From Melioribacter sp051488685 (GTDB lineage: Bacteria > Bacteroidota > Ignavibacteria > Ignavibacteriales > Melioribacteraceae), in NCBI RefSeq assembly GCF_051488685.1, contig NZ_JBPSEH010000004.1, positions 124,001 to 188,000 of the forward strand: a DNA stretch of 64,000 nt, given 5' to 3'. Of the stretch, positions 15,254 through 25,032 are shown in pieces. The position numbers and the translations under genes were made by a program. The notes under the pieces were generated by a model that ran no database searches, was not told where the DNA came from, and worked only from the letters and a program-made list of their open reading frames with translations. Position 1 is the first letter of the stretch. Each line of letters opens with the position of its first letter.

Positions 15254-16255
15254 TTATTCTGTTTCTGGTTTCATATCCCGTGTCATTAATTCATAAGTGA
15301 CTTTAACTGGATCGCGCTCTTCGAATAAAATTTTATAAACAGCCGAACAAATTGGAGTTTCAATTTTGTGTTCTTCGGATAACTTATGGACTGCTTTACT
15401 GGTTTCGACGCCTTCGGCGACCATTTTCATCGATTTGAGAATCTCCTTTAATTTTTTGCCTTTGCCAATTTGTTCTCCCACATATCGATTACGGCTATGT
15501 CGACTCATACACGTTACAATTAAATCGCCCATACCGGACAAACCAGCAAAAGTTTCAGGACGTGCCCCCAGCGCTAAACCGAGTCTCGATATTTCAGCAA
15601 TGCCTCTTGTCATTATTGCGGCTTTCGTATTGTCTCCGAAATTTGCTCCATCGACAATACCTGCACCAATTGCAATTACGTTCTTTAAAGCTCCACCATA
15701 TTCAACTCCTAAGATATCGGTAGAAGAGTAGACGCGAAAATACGATGTAATAAAAGCTGCTTGAATTTCCTTGGCGGTCAATTCGTCGCTCGATGCAGCT
15801 ACGACTGCAGTCGGTATTTTTCTGCTTACTTCTTCGGCGTGGCTCGGACCGGAAAGTACACCTATCTGTGAATGAGAGATGTTTTTTAATTCATCCTGTA
15901 TGATTTGAGAAACTGTCATCAACGTATCGCGCTCAATTCCTTTTGAAACACTTACAATGGTTGTGTTGGAAAAATCATTTTTCTTTATTTGGGAAAGGAC
16001 ACTGCGAATATACTGAGTGGGTATTGCTATAACAATCATATGCCGTTGATGGCATGCTTCTTCAAGCGAATGCGTTATCTGAATTTCTTTTGGAATCTTA
16101 ATACCGGGAAGATAAATCTTGTTTTCTCTCGTTCTGACTAATGTTTTGGCATAATCTTTTTTGTATTCCCAGAGGGTAACTTCGTGACCGTTAAAGTGTA
16201 GAAGGATTGCCAAGGTGGTGCCCCAGCCACCGGCTCCTAAAACTGAAATTCGCAT
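15254..16255 (-). CDS. gpsA: Glycerol-3-phosphate dehydrogenase [NAD(P)+]
   Basis: A 333-residue enzyme reducing dihydroxyacetone phosphate to sn-glycerol 3-phosphate for phospholipid synthesis. The N-terminal dinucleotide site is VLGAGGWGTTLAILL. The catalytic lysine motif is EYGGALKNVIAIGAG, and GLSGMGDLIVTC with RNRYVGEQIGKG completes the family signature. It follows plsY directly: the plsY stop ends one base before the gpsA ATG. The pair therefore makes and acylates glycerol 3-phosphate from one transcript. Confidence 0.95.
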   Translation of the reverse strand: MRISVLGAGGWGTTLAILLHFNGHEVTLWEYKKDYAKTLVRTRENKIYLPGIKIPKEIQITHSLEEACHQRHMIVIAIPTQYIRSVLSQIKKNDFSNTTIVSVSKGIERDTLMTVSQIIQDELKNISHSQIGVLSGPSHAEEVSRKIPTAVVAASSDELTAKEIQAAFITSYFRVYSSTDILGVEYGGALKNVIAIGAGIVDGANFGDNTKAAIMTRGIAEISRLGLALGARPETFAGLSGMGDLIVTCMSRHSRNRYVGEQIGKGKKLKEILKSMKMVAEGVETSKAVHKLSEEHKIETPICSAVYKILFEERDPVKVTYELMTRDMKPETE

Positions 16256-16915
16256 TTATTTCTTTCCGAAAGAAATTTTATTTTCGCTTCCTTTAAGTAG
16301 TCGATCTATGTTCTTACGGTGAGTGTATATTACAAGTAATGCAAGAGCAATAGCAAACGGTAGTATTATGCCATAGCTGGCAATGTGCACGCCAAATACA
16401 TTTTCGCGTACGATTAGAATTATCGGCACCGATACTGCAGCAGTTAGAGAACCGAGCGATATATAACGAGAGAAATAAACAACTATTAAAAATATACCAA
16501 GCGCAAACAGCATGTCGACTGTAATAATAGTTAACAGAAAACCGAGTGCAGTTGCAATTCCTTTACCACCCTTAAATCCAGCAAATACAGTCCATATATG
16601 GCCAATGACCGCTGCAACGCCACAAAGTATTTGTACTAGTGTGAAATCATCGAATGGAGTAATATTGTTAAATGGGAAATTATCCAGATAGAGTCGCGCC
16701 ACAACAATAACTGCAATGGCTCCTTTCAGTGCATCGAACAATATGGTCAATACTCCCCATTTCCAACCAAGTACTCTAAAAACATTTGTACCGCCAGCGT
16801 TTCCGCTACCGTACTGACGGATGTCAATTCCTTTTACAAGTTTGCTAATGATAATACTTGTAGGTATAGACCCTACAAGATACGATAGAATAACAACAAA
16901 TAATAAATTAAGCAT
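16256..16915 (-). CDS. plsY: Glycerol-3-phosphate acyltransferase PlsY
   Basis: A 219-residue inner-membrane protein that transfers an acyl group from acyl-phosphate to glycerol 3-phosphate. The three PlsY motifs are visible: SYLVGSIPTSIIISK, GSGNAGGTNVFRVLG and FAGFKGGKGIATALG. Several hydrophobic helices match the multi-pass topology. It abuts gpsA with no spacer. PlsX, the usual acyl-phosphate supplier, is not in the window. Confidence 0.95.
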   Translation of the reverse strand: MLNLLFVVILSYLVGSIPTSIIISKLVKGIDIRQYGSGNAGGTNVFRVLGWKWGVLTILFDALKGAIAVIVVARLYLDNFPFNNITPFDDFTLVQILCGVAAVIGHIWTVFAGFKGGKGIATALGFLLTIITVDMLFALGIFLIVVYFSRYISLGSLTAAVSVPIILIVRENVFGVHIASYGIILPFAIALALLVIYTHRKNIDRLLKGSENKISFGKK

Positions 16916-16972
16916 AACTACTTCTTTTTAATTTCTAACACAATTTTATGCAATTTTAAAACAAAATAAAAG

Positions 16973-17668
16973 CTATAAATGTTCACCAGATTTAAGTAGA
17001 AGTTCAAATAGTTTGAGATCGTCTTCTGTAGTTATTTTGAAATTAAGTGACGATCCTTCTACAATTTTCACTTTGTTACCGTTCCGATAGAACAACATCG
17101 ATTCATCAGTGCCAAGGAAATTCTCTTTAGCTGCTTTTTCAAAAGCTTCTTTGAAAATTCCGTACCTGGCACCCTGAGGTGTCTGTGCATAATAATATTT
17201 TGACCTATCCAAATAAGAATTAACAAAACCTTCACCTTCGATTAAAGTATCTTTTGCTTTAATAGCTGTAACGAAACAACCAAATTTTTTTGCCGCATCT
17301 ACGGAAGAAATTAAAATATTATCGGTTACAAGTGGTCTTACAGCATCGTGTACTATAACTATGTCTTCATCAAATGCATCGTCAATCGAATTCAAAGCGT
17401 AATAAACAGAATATTGTCTTTCTGACCCGCCGGTAATTATTTTTTTCAATTTGTCGAATGAGTATTTATCTTTAATTTCTTTCAATTGAGTGATATAATC
17501 TTTATGTGTAGCAACTATAATTTCACTTATTATCGATGATTTTTGGAATTTATGTAGTGTGTATGCAATTATTTCTTTACCATTGACACGGATAAATTGT
17601 TTAGGAACAGACGACTTAAGTCTTTTGCCTGTTCCGCCTGCTGGTATAATTGCGATAACTTTTTCCAT
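16973..17668 (-). CDS. ispD: 2-C-methyl-D-erythritol 4-phosphate cytidylyltransferase
   Basis: A 231-residue nucleotidyltransferase of the MEP isoprenoid pathway, forming CDP-ME from MEP and CTP. The N-terminal CTP loop AIIPAGGTGKRLKSSVPKQF is present with its arginine and lysines, as are VHDAVRPLV and the YAQTPQGARYGI segment near residue 160. The end, EGSSLNFKITTEDDLKL, is typical. No IspF domain is fused. It follows queA by five bases. Confidence 0.95.
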   Translation of the reverse strand: MEKVIAIIPAGGTGKRLKSSVPKQFIRVNGKEIIAYTLHKFQKSSIISEIIVATHKDYITQLKEIKDKYSFDKLKKIITGGSERQYSVYYALNSIDDAFDEDIVIVHDAVRPLVTDNILISSVDAAKKFGCFVTAIKAKDTLIEGEGFVNSYLDRSKYYYAQTPQGARYGIFKEAFEKAAKENFLGTDESMLFYRNGNKVKIVEGSSLNFKITTEDDLKLFELLLKSGEHL

Positions 17669-17673
17669 AATAT

Positions 17674-18711
17674 TTAGAGAATTAACATTGCATCACCGTA
17701 ACTCAGGAAACGGTATCCTTCCTTCAATGCCTTTTTGTAAGCCTTCATCGTAAAATCGTATCCTGCAAAAGCAGCTGTGAGCATTAGTAGTGTCGATTCG
17801 GGTGCATGGAAGTTAGTTATCAACTTTTTAGTAATTTTGAAATCGTAAGGCGGAAAGATGAATTTGTCAGTCCAGCCTTTGTTGGGTTTCGAAAAACCTT
17901 CAGCCGTAACGCTGCTTTCAAGAGCACGACATGTACTCGTTCCAACTACAAACACATTTTTTTTACTTTTAAGAGCTTTATTTATTATTTCAGAAGTCTC
18001 TACCGGAATTTCATAATATTCTGAATCCATTCTGTGTTTTGTTAAATCTTCAACTTCAACGGGTCTGAATGTGCCGAGTCCTATGTGTAGAATTACTGAC
18101 GCAAATTGTATTCCTTTCTTTTCGATTTTCTTTACGAGTTGAGGAGTAAAATGAAGACCGGCAGTTGGAGCAGCAACCGAGCCGTCGATTTCTGCGAAAA
18201 TAGTTTGATAATTTTCACGGTCTTCTGGAACAGGGTCGCGTTTAATGTAAGGTGGTAAAGGAGTATTACCGATTTCTTCAATTGCTTTGAATATGTCGCC
18301 AGCATCTTCATTGAACCTGACAGTTCTACCACGTGAAGTTGTATTGTCAATAACTTCACACCAGAGTTTATCGTTAAAATAGATTCTATTGCCAATTCTT
18401 ACTTTTCTTGCCGGGTCAACGATTACATCCCAGATATTTTCCTCTTTGTTAAGCTCACGTAGGACAAAAACTTCAATCTTTGCATTTGTCCTTTCTTTTT
18501 TGCCGATAAGGCGCGCTTGCATAACTTTTGTCTTGTTAATAACGACGACGTCACCTTTGTCCATATAGTCGATTATGTCGGAAAAGACTTTGTGCTCAAT
18601 TTCTTGAGTTGCTCTGTTAAGCACCATTAATTTTGCTGCATCTCGTGGATTAACTGGAAATTTTGCAATGGCAGTCTTAGGTAAATTGTATTTGAAATCC
18701 GATAGCTTCAT
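17674..18711 (-). CDS. queA: tRNA preQ1(34) S-adenosylmethionine ribosyltransferase-isomerase
   Basis: A 345-residue enzyme that transfers the ribosyl part of SAM to 7-aminomethyl-7-deazaguanine in tRNA to give epoxyqueuosine. Family stretches are FKYNLPKTAIAKFP, DKGDVVVINKTKVMQARLIGKK, GSVAAPTAGLHFTP, LHIGLGTFRPV and NFHAPESTLLMLTAAFAG. Other queuosine genes are absent here. It stands first in a run with ispD behind the ppdK terminator. Confidence 0.95.
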   Translation of the reverse strand: MKLSDFKYNLPKTAIAKFPVNPRDAAKLMVLNRATQEIEHKVFSDIIDYMDKGDVVVINKTKVMQARLIGKKERTNAKIEVFVLRELNKEENIWDVIVDPARKVRIGNRIYFNDKLWCEVIDNTTSRGRTVRFNEDAGDIFKAIEEIGNTPLPPYIKRDPVPEDRENYQTIFAEIDGSVAAPTAGLHFTPQLVKKIEKKGIQFASVILHIGLGTFRPVEVEDLTKHRMDSEYYEIPVETSEIINKALKSKKNVFVVGTSTCRALESSVTAEGFSKPNKGWTDKFIFPPYDFKITKKLITNFHAPESTLLMLTAAFAGYDFTMKAYKKALKEGYRFLSYGDAMLIL

Positions 18712-18731
18712 TATTTCCTCGTCTCCTTTTT

Positions 18732-18770
18732 GTCAAAAAATATTTCGGCTGCCCCATTATAGAGGCAGCC
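18732..18770 (-). terminator. Terminator after ppdK
   Basis: On the minus strand GGCTGCC (18770-18764) pairs with GGCAGCC (18753-18747), followed by GAAATATTTTTTG. It lies 17 bases past the ppdK stop and separates ppdK from queA. Confidence 0.7.
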
Positions 18771-18787
18771 TTGTAATTTAATCAGGA

Positions 18788-21592
18788 TTATTTTCTTTTC
18801 TTGGTTGTCTTGGCAACTTTTTTCTTAGTAGCAGTTTTAGCAGCTTTTGCTTCTTTAATTGCTGCCTGAGCTGCTGCAAGGCGTGCAATTGGTACGCGGA
18901 AAGGTGAACAACTTACGTAGTCGAGACCGATATTGTGGCAGAATTCGACCGACTTGGGTTCGCCACCATGTTCACCGCAGATACCAATTTTAAGATCGGG
19001 TCGGGTAGCACGTCCTTTTGTTACGCCAATTCTCATCAATTCACCAACACCTTCCTGATCGATTGACTGGAATGGATCTTCGGGAAGTATTTTCTTTTCA
19101 AGATAATCCGGGAGGAATCCACCTATATCGTCACGCGAAAATCCAAATCCCATTTGTGTAAGGTCGTTTGTACCGAATGAGAAGAATTGTGCATACTCGG
19201 CAATTTTATTTGCAGTTATTGCAGCACGAGGAATTTCAATCATAGTACCTGTCAGATGTGGAATTTTTTTCAAACCAAATTTTTCACATACTTCTTGATG
19301 AACACGAACAACGATATCATATTGGTGCTTCAATTCGTTAACATGACTTACAACCGGAATCATAATTTCGGGGAAAGGCTTTTTACCTTCTTTGATTAAT
19401 TCTGCAGCAGCTTCGAAAATTGCACGAACTTGCATTTCAGTAACTTCGGGGAATGTAATTCCAAGACGAACGCCTCTGTGTCCCATCATAGGATTATTTT
19501 CATGTAGCGATTCAGCACGTTCGTTTAATTCTTCGAGCGTAATGCCGAGGCTATTGGCAAGCTTTTCTCGTTCATCCTGACGATTTGGTACGAATTCATG
19601 CAATGGTGGATCGAGTGTTCTGATTGTGACACCGTATTTATCCATTGCTTCGAGAGTACCTTTTATATCAGCTTTTACATACGGGAATAATTCGTCGAGA
19701 GCATTCCTTCTTTCTTCTTCAGTTTTAGAAACAATCATTTTGCGTAGTTTGGAAAGGGGTTCCTCTGAATTCTTGCCGTAGAACATATGCTCGGTTCTGA
19801 AAAGACCAATGCCTTCTGCACCGAAAGCTCTTGCTTTGATAGCATCTTCTGGTGTGTCGGCATTAGTTCTGATTTTGAGTTTTCTGAATTGATCGCACAA
19901 TTTCATCAATTTCTGGAAGTATGGATTCTCTTCGGCAGCTTTAATCATTGGTAATTCGCCGAGATAAACAACGCCTTTGGTGCCGTTGAGTGTAATCCAA
20001 TCGCCTTCTTTAAGAGTGTAACCGTTAGTGGTCATTGTTTTTTCACTGAAATTGATTTTTATGGAGCCAGCACCAACAATACAGCATTTACCCCAGCCAC
20101 GTGCTACCAAAGCTGCGTGAGAAGTCATACCTCCTCTTGCAGTTAAAATAGCTTCGGCTGCGCGCATTCCTTCGATATCTTCTGGATTGGTTTCTTCGCG
20201 TACAAGAATAACTCTTTTACCTGCTTTAGCCCATTTAACAGCATCTTCGGAAGTAAATACAATTTGTCCGCTTGCGCCGCCAGGTCCTGCAGGCAAACCT
20301 TTTGCAACCATTGTTGCTGATGTTTCTGCTTTCGGATCGATAATCGGGTGAAGAAGTTCGTCCAGCTGTGAAGGATTAACGCGTAAAACTGCTTCTTCTT
20401 TTGTAATTAATTTTTCCTGCAACATATCGAGCGCCATTTTTACGGCTGCAGGTCCATTGCGTTTACCAACTCGGCATTGCAGCATATAAAGTTTGCCTTC
20501 TTGAATTGTAAACTCGATATCGAGCATATCGCGGTAATGTTTTTCGAGTACTTTCTGATAGCCGAGCAATTCTTTATAAACCTTTGGCATTGCTGTTTCA
20601 AGCGAGGGAAGATGCTTATTGTGTTCGGATTTTCCGACTTCGTTGATTGGATTGGGAGTTCTAATTCCGGCAACTACGTCCTCGCCCTGTGCGTTTGGTA
20701 ACCATTCGCCGTAGAAATAATTTTCGCCGGTAGCAGGATTTCGTGTAAATGCAACACCGGTGGCTGAAGTGTCGCCCATATTTCCGAATACCATCGACTG
20801 AACGTTAACTGCAGTTCCCCAATCGTCGGGTATTCCTTCGAAACGACGGTATGCAATAGCACGTTTACCCATCCAGCTCTGGAATACTGCAGCAATTGCG
20901 CCCCACAATTGTTCCATCGGATCTTCCGGGAAAGGTTTTCCCAGTACTTCCAGAACCTTAGCTTTGTAGATTTCAACAAGTTCTTTCAAATCATCTGCAG
21001 TAAGGTCGACATCGCTTTGATAGCCTTTTGCTTCTTTCATTTTTTCGAGTTCAGCTTCGAGCTGTTGACGTACGCCCTTACCTTCTTCTGGTTCGATTCC
21101 TGCAGCTTTTTCCATAACTACATCCGAATACATCTGGATTAAGCGGCGGTGCGAATCGTATACAAAGCGGGGATTGTTTGTCTTTTTAATCAATCCTTCG
21201 CGTGTTTCGTTGTTTAATCCTACATTCAGAATTGTTTCCATCATACCGGGCATCGAAGCTCTGGCACCCGAACGTACTGAAACAAGCAACGGATTGTCTT
21301 TGTCTCCGAATTTTGCTCCCATTACATTTTCAACCTTCTTGAGTGCGTCGAGTACCTGCTGCTTGAGCTCTTTCGGATATTTTTTGTTGTTTTTGTAGTA
21401 AGCGGTACATACTTCGGTTGTGATTGTAAATCCTGCAGGTACAGGCAATCCAATGTTAACCATTTCTGCAAGGTTTGCACCTTTACCGCCAAGAAGCTCC
21501 TTCATGTCTGCTCTTCCTTCGGCTTTCTTACCTCCGAAGAAATAAACATATTTTGGAGTCTTGGGCTGCGATTGTGACTTACTTTTTGCCAT
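18788..21592 (-). CDS. ppdK: Pyruvate, phosphate dikinase
   Basis: A 934-residue enzyme interconverting pyruvate, ATP and Pi with PEP, AMP and PPi. Parts in order: N-terminal ATP-grasp region (KELLGGKGANLAEM, SVRSGARASMPGMMETILN, FGNMGDTSATGVAFTRN); the central phosphohistidine domain (ARGGMTSHAALVARGWGKCC, with the swivelling His); and a C-terminal PEP/pyruvate TIM barrel (IGLFRTEHMF, GTMIEIPRAA, FFSFGTNDLTQM). The last 20 or so residues are a Lys/Ala tail (KKKVAKTTKKRK) not found in most homologues. GGAGG lies nine bases before the ATG. lpxK ends 14 bases upstream, so read-through from the lipid A genes is possible. Confidence 0.95.
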   Translation of the reverse strand: MAKSKSQSQPKTPKYVYFFGGKKAEGRADMKELLGGKGANLAEMVNIGLPVPAGFTITTEVCTAYYKNNKKYPKELKQQVLDALKKVENVMGAKFGDKDNPLLVSVRSGARASMPGMMETILNVGLNNETREGLIKKTNNPRFVYDSHRRLIQMYSDVVMEKAAGIEPEEGKGVRQQLEAELEKMKEAKGYQSDVDLTADDLKELVEIYKAKVLEVLGKPFPEDPMEQLWGAIAAVFQSWMGKRAIAYRRFEGIPDDWGTAVNVQSMVFGNMGDTSATGVAFTRNPATGENYFYGEWLPNAQGEDVVAGIRTPNPINEVGKSEHNKHLPSLETAMPKVYKELLGYQKVLEKHYRDMLDIEFTIQEGKLYMLQCRVGKRNGPAAVKMALDMLQEKLITKEEAVLRVNPSQLDELLHPIIDPKAETSATMVAKGLPAGPGGASGQIVFTSEDAVKWAKAGKRVILVREETNPEDIEGMRAAEAILTARGGMTSHAALVARGWGKCCIVGAGSIKINFSEKTMTTNGYTLKEGDWITLNGTKGVVYLGELPMIKAAEENPYFQKLMKLCDQFRKLKIRTNADTPEDAIKARAFGAEGIGLFRTEHMFYGKNSEEPLSKLRKMIVSKTEEERRNALDELFPYVKADIKGTLEAMDKYGVTIRTLDPPLHEFVPNRQDEREKLANSLGITLEELNERAESLHENNPMMGHRGVRLGITFPEVTEMQVRAIFEAAAELIKEGKKPFPEIMIPVVSHVNELKHQYDIVVRVHQEVCEKFGLKKIPHLTGTMIEIPRAAITANKIAEYAQFFSFGTNDLTQMGFGFSRDDIGGFLPDYLEKKILPEDPFQSIDQEGVGELMRIGVTKGRATRPDLKIGICGEHGGEPKSVEFCHNIGLDYVSCSPFRVPIARLAAAQAAIKEAKAAKTATKKKVAKTTKKRK

Positions 21593-21606
21593 TATTTTAC
21601 CTCCAA

Positions 21607-22674
21607 TTAGTTATTGTGAGTGGGATTATGTTTTATTTTATCAATTATCATTTTTTCAAAAGTCTCGGCGTCTTCCATTCTTAAAGAAATCTTTAGATAG
21701 AAAATATCGATGTCGTCCAGCTCCTTTGAATATTTTGTCAGTTTGACTGCATCTTTCTGTGTAGTAAGAACCGAATATGCATTCGTATCGTAAAACTGCT
21801 TACGTATTGCCTGTACTTCCTTCAAAGTATAATTTTTGTGATCGGGGAAGAGCATTTTATTGGTAAAATCAATATCGTTTTTTTCGAGTACATTGAGGAA
21901 TGAATGTGGCTTTGCAATTCCGCAAACTATTAAACTTTTTTGTCCCTTGAAATCTTCTAACGAATACTTTTTGTGTGTCTTTACGTCGTAAATTCCTTCG
22001 ACTTCGTAATATGCTTGAAAAATGGGTTTACTATCGAAGTGATGTTTCAGTGATTCTGGGAGATAATAATTGTCGAGGAATTTGCGATTTAAAATTATGA
22101 TATCTGCGCGTTTAAGTGAATCGAACGGCTCTCGCATATTGCCGAGTGGCAATAACTGTTGTTCTCTACTACCTGCTTTGTTTATAAAGCGCTGGTCGAT
22201 TATCACGATGTCGATATCCCTGAAAATCCATCTATGTTGAAAAGCATCGTCGAGTATTATGGCTTCGATATCAGTCTCTTCAATCATTCGCTTGCAGCCA
22301 TCAACCCGGTTTTCCGAAACTGCTGTTGGAAGATTTGTCTCAGTAGTTATAAAATGCATTTCATCTCCACAATCGTCAACGGTTGCGAAAATATTATTTC
22401 CATCGGAGACCAGCAGATACCCGCTTGTTTTACGGCGATACCCACGGCTCAGAATTCCCGTTTTAATTCCATTCTTTTTCAAAATGTCCGCAATATATAA
22501 AACTGCTGGAGTTTTACCCGAGCCTCCCACCGTTATGTTACCGACCGAAATCACTTTCGCATCAACTTTTTCTGTTTTAAAGATTCCCTTGTCGAACAGA
22601 TAGTTTCTTAATCTCATCGCCAAATAATAGAAGGCAACCAAAGGTGCCAATAATATTCTTATCAGGTCAATCAA
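21607..22674 (-). CDS. lpxK: Tetraacyldisaccharide 4'-kinase
   Basis: A 355-residue membrane-associated kinase that phosphorylates the lipid A disaccharide at the 4' position. The N-terminal hydrophobic segment (RILLAPLVAFYYLAMRL) anchors it. The Walker A is VGNITVGGSGKTP. ILDDAFQHRWIFRDIDIV carries the catalytic Asp-Asp-His pattern, and LTTQKDAVKL is the family C-terminal motif. It overlaps the DUF374 acyltransferase by eight bases, in an lpxB-DUF374-lpxK operon. Confidence 0.95.
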   Translation of the reverse strand: MIDLIRILLAPLVAFYYLAMRLRNYLFDKGIFKTEKVDAKVISVGNITVGGSGKTPAVLYIADILKKNGIKTGILSRGYRRKTSGYLLVSDGNNIFATVDDCGDEMHFITTETNLPTAVSENRVDGCKRMIEETDIEAIILDDAFQHRWIFRDIDIVIIDQRFINKAGSREQQLLPLGNMREPFDSLKRADIIILNRKFLDNYYLPESLKHHFDSKPIFQAYYEVEGIYDVKTHKKYSLEDFKGQKSLIVCGIAKPHSFLNVLEKNDIDFTNKMLFPDHKNYTLKEVQAIRKQFYDTNAYSVLTTQKDAVKLTKYSKELDDIDIFYLKISLRMEDAETFEKMIIDKIKHNPTHNN

Positions 22675-23326
22675 TTTTTTCTGCTTCCTGTTGAAGTTTA
22701 TTCAAAGCAATTTCACATTCATTAATAAGTTTAGTAGTTGCATCGTAATCGAGTTCCTTATCGATGTAAATAGGTTCGGAATATATTACGTTAATTTTAG
22801 TAAAAGGAAGAGGGAATTCGAATTTATCCCAGCTGTTGAAACAAATTTTATTTTTTATCGATATGCCGGCCAGAAATAGAGCAACGCCAGCTTTCTTGGC
22901 CGTAACTACAGCTCCGGCTTTCATTACATGTCGAGGGCCTCGCGGTCCATCGGGTGTAATTACCAGATTGTATTTTCCTCGCAAAAGTGTAATCATTTCT
23001 TCAAGAGCTTCCTTTCCTCCAATATGACTTGAACCACGAACAACTTTAAAACCCCACTTATCAAGTATGTGGTATAGTACATCTCCATCCTTGCTCCTAC
23101 TTACCAGAGCGGCGGAATTTAAATTTTTATGCAAATACCATCCGGGTATCATCGAGCCGTGCCAGAAAGCAACCACAAAATTTTTACCTTTTTCAATCAT
23201 TTCATCCAGATGGTTCCCATTTATTCGTTTTATTCTGTAAGTTTTTACCAAAGTATTAATTAAAAAGTATCCAGCTCTAATGCCCAAGTAACGGGCAATT
23301 TTTTTTTGAAAATTGTTAAGCTTCAT
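22667..23326 (-). CDS. DUF374 family lysophospholipid acyltransferase-like protein
   Basis: A 219-residue protein of the DUF374 family, related to LPLAT acyltransferases. Typical elements are VAFWHGSMIPGWYLH, VSRSKDGDVLYHIL, VVRGSSHIGGKEAL and LVITPDGPRGPRHVMKAGAV. The usual HX4D motif is not in its classical form (HGSMIP). It lies between lpxB and lpxK with 11- and 8-base overlaps, so a role in lipid A or outer-leaflet lipid modification is a reasonable inference. The substrate is not established for the family. Confidence 0.85.
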   Translation of the reverse strand: MKLNNFQKKIARYLGIRAGYFLINTLVKTYRIKRINGNHLDEMIEKGKNFVVAFWHGSMIPGWYLHKNLNSAALVSRSKDGDVLYHILDKWGFKVVRGSSHIGGKEALEEMITLLRGKYNLVITPDGPRGPRHVMKAGAVVTAKKAGVALFLAGISIKNKICFNSWDKFEFPLPFTKINVIYSEPIYIDKELDYDATTKLINECEIALNKLQQEAEKID

Positions 23327-24449
23327 TTAGTTGGCTGTAAATTAATTCCGCTGCTCTTCGGGAAGCGCCCGAATTTCCAAGCATCAATTTTATTTTACTC
23401 AATTTGTTTTTTATTTCATCATACTTTTGAGGATTATTGAGTATCTCGTTTGAGATATTGATAATCTTGTCTGCCTTAAGGTCATTCTGGATCAATTCCT
23501 CAACGACTTTTTCTCCAAGCAATATATTCGGCATTGCAATATGCTCGAGCCTTACAAACATACGACCCAACAAATAAGTGATTATATTGGTTGAATATAC
23601 TACGACAAATGGAAGACCGAGCAATGCTGCTTCAAGTGTGGATGTACCAGATTTTACAATACCAAAATGTGCATACTTGTAAAGCTCGTATGTATGTCCT
23701 TTAATAATTTTATAATTATTGTTACCAAATTTCTGGTATATCGAAGTATCGATGTTATCGGCGCAAGCCACTACAATTTGTAAATTGTTGTTGCTCGCAA
23801 TTTTTTGGGCAGCCGGAAGAATTATTGGAAAAATTTTTTCAATTTCATGTTTCCTGCTTCCTGGTACAAGTAATAAAATTTCTTTGTTTATGTCGAGATT
23901 GAATTGTTTAAAGAAATCATTCCGCGGTATGAATTCGTAATTTTCAATCTTCTCAATCAAAGGATGTCCGACATAACTGACATCGATATTATTGTCTTTG
24001 TACAATTTTTCTTCGAAAGGGAAGACGACGATCATTTTGTCGATTATTTTTTTTATTATCTTAATTCTTCTTCTACCCCATGCCCATACTTGCGGCGAAA
24101 TGTAATAGAAGTTCTTTAATCCCAGTTTTTTGAATTTATTTGCGATTCGAAGATTGAATCCCGGATAGTCGATTAATATAGCATTTCGAATTTTGTGTTT
24201 ATTAACTAAATCGATCAGTTGATTGCGCACTTTTCTGATAAAAGGTAGATGTCGAATAATCTCAGTTACACCTAAGAATGCCATACGTTTAATGTGAACA
24301 ACAGGCTGAAGACCAGCGGAAATCATACGGTCGCCCCCTATTCCGTAAAATTCGATTGTCGGGTCGATTTTTTTAATTTGTTTTATTAGTTCTGCCCCGT
24401 GCAAATCACCTGAGGCTTCGCCTGCTATGATCATAATCTTTTTGTTCAA
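23316..24449 (-). CDS. lpxB: Lipid-A-disaccharide synthase
   Basis: A 377-residue GT19 glycosyltransferase condensing lipid X with UDP-diacylglucosamine. Signature parts are MIIAGEASGDLHGAELI, GIGGDRMISAG, FYYISPQVWAWGRRRIKIIKK, VVFPFEEKLY, LLLVPGSRKHEIEKIFPI and VKSGTSTLEAALLGLPFVVVY. The start overlaps the methyltransferase stop by four bases, placing lpxB inside a long operon from smc to lpxK. Confidence 0.95.
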   Translation of the reverse strand: MNKKIMIIAGEASGDLHGAELIKQIKKIDPTIEFYGIGGDRMISAGLQPVVHIKRMAFLGVTEIIRHLPFIRKVRNQLIDLVNKHKIRNAILIDYPGFNLRIANKFKKLGLKNFYYISPQVWAWGRRRIKIIKKIIDKMIVVFPFEEKLYKDNNIDVSYVGHPLIEKIENYEFIPRNDFFKQFNLDINKEILLLVPGSRKHEIEKIFPIILPAAQKIASNNNLQIVVACADNIDTSIYQKFGNNNYKIIKGHTYELYKYAHFGIVKSGTSTLEAALLGLPFVVVYSTNIITYLLGRMFVRLEHIAMPNILLGEKVVEELIQNDLKADKIINISNEILNNPQKYDEIKNKLSKIKLMLGNSGASRRAAELIYSQLNEA

Positions 24450-25030
24450 TTTGTAACCAAATAAAGTATTATTAACAATAATACGGTAATGGAAATTGCC
24501 TGAAGAGTACGTCGTTCGGATTTAAGTCCGGCTTTAAGATTAAATTCCGGTTGGGGGAGTCCGGGGTTATTATATTTCGAAAAAGTCGGTATCCATCTCG
24601 GAACTTGATTGCAATAATCTTCGTAAGGTTTGCCGAATTTTTTTCTCAAATAGTTTTCTTCTTCTTTTATGATTACGCTGTACTGCCATATAAAAAATGC
24701 AAGAGCAATAATCAGTAAATATGGATAAAGTGCCATCGACATAACGCCAATACCCGTATAAATCAAGAGATTGCCAAAGTAGAGAGGATTACGCACTTGT
24801 GCAAATGCTCCCGATACTACGAGATAAGTTCCCCCGACACCTCCCGTAGTTCGTGTTTCGCTACCGGCATACGATACTCCCCAGAGTCTAAAAAATTCTC
24901 CTACCAGAACAATTATAAATCCAACAATCAGGCTTGCAGGAGTAGCTTGCTGGAATATCAACATCAACAATAAAAAAGGAATAGGAGTATAACTTCTGTA
25001 CTTGAAAATTTTTGTTGCAAAATTGCTCAT
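24446..25030 (-). CDS. Isoprenylcysteine methyltransferase-like membrane methyltransferase
   Basis: A 194-residue integral membrane protein of the ICMT/phospholipid methyltransferase superfamily. Several helices are followed by the SAM-binding region (SGAFAQVRNPLYFGNLLIY) and the C-terminal EEENYLRKKFGKPYEDY with VPRWIP. In bacteria these enzymes methylate varied lipid or isoprenoid substrates. Here it sits between an MtnX-like phosphatase and lpxB, so an envelope-lipid role is possible but not shown. Confidence 0.8.
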   Translation of the reverse strand: MSNFATKIFKYRSYTPIPFLLLMLIFQQATPASLIVGFIIVLVGEFFRLWGVSYAGSETRTTGGVGGTYLVVSGAFAQVRNPLYFGNLLIYTGIGVMSMALYPYLLIIALAFFIWQYSVIIKEEENYLRKKFGKPYEDYCNQVPRWIPTFSKYNNPGLPQPEFNLKAGLKSERRTLQAISITVLLLIILYLVTN

Positions 25031-25032
25031 AG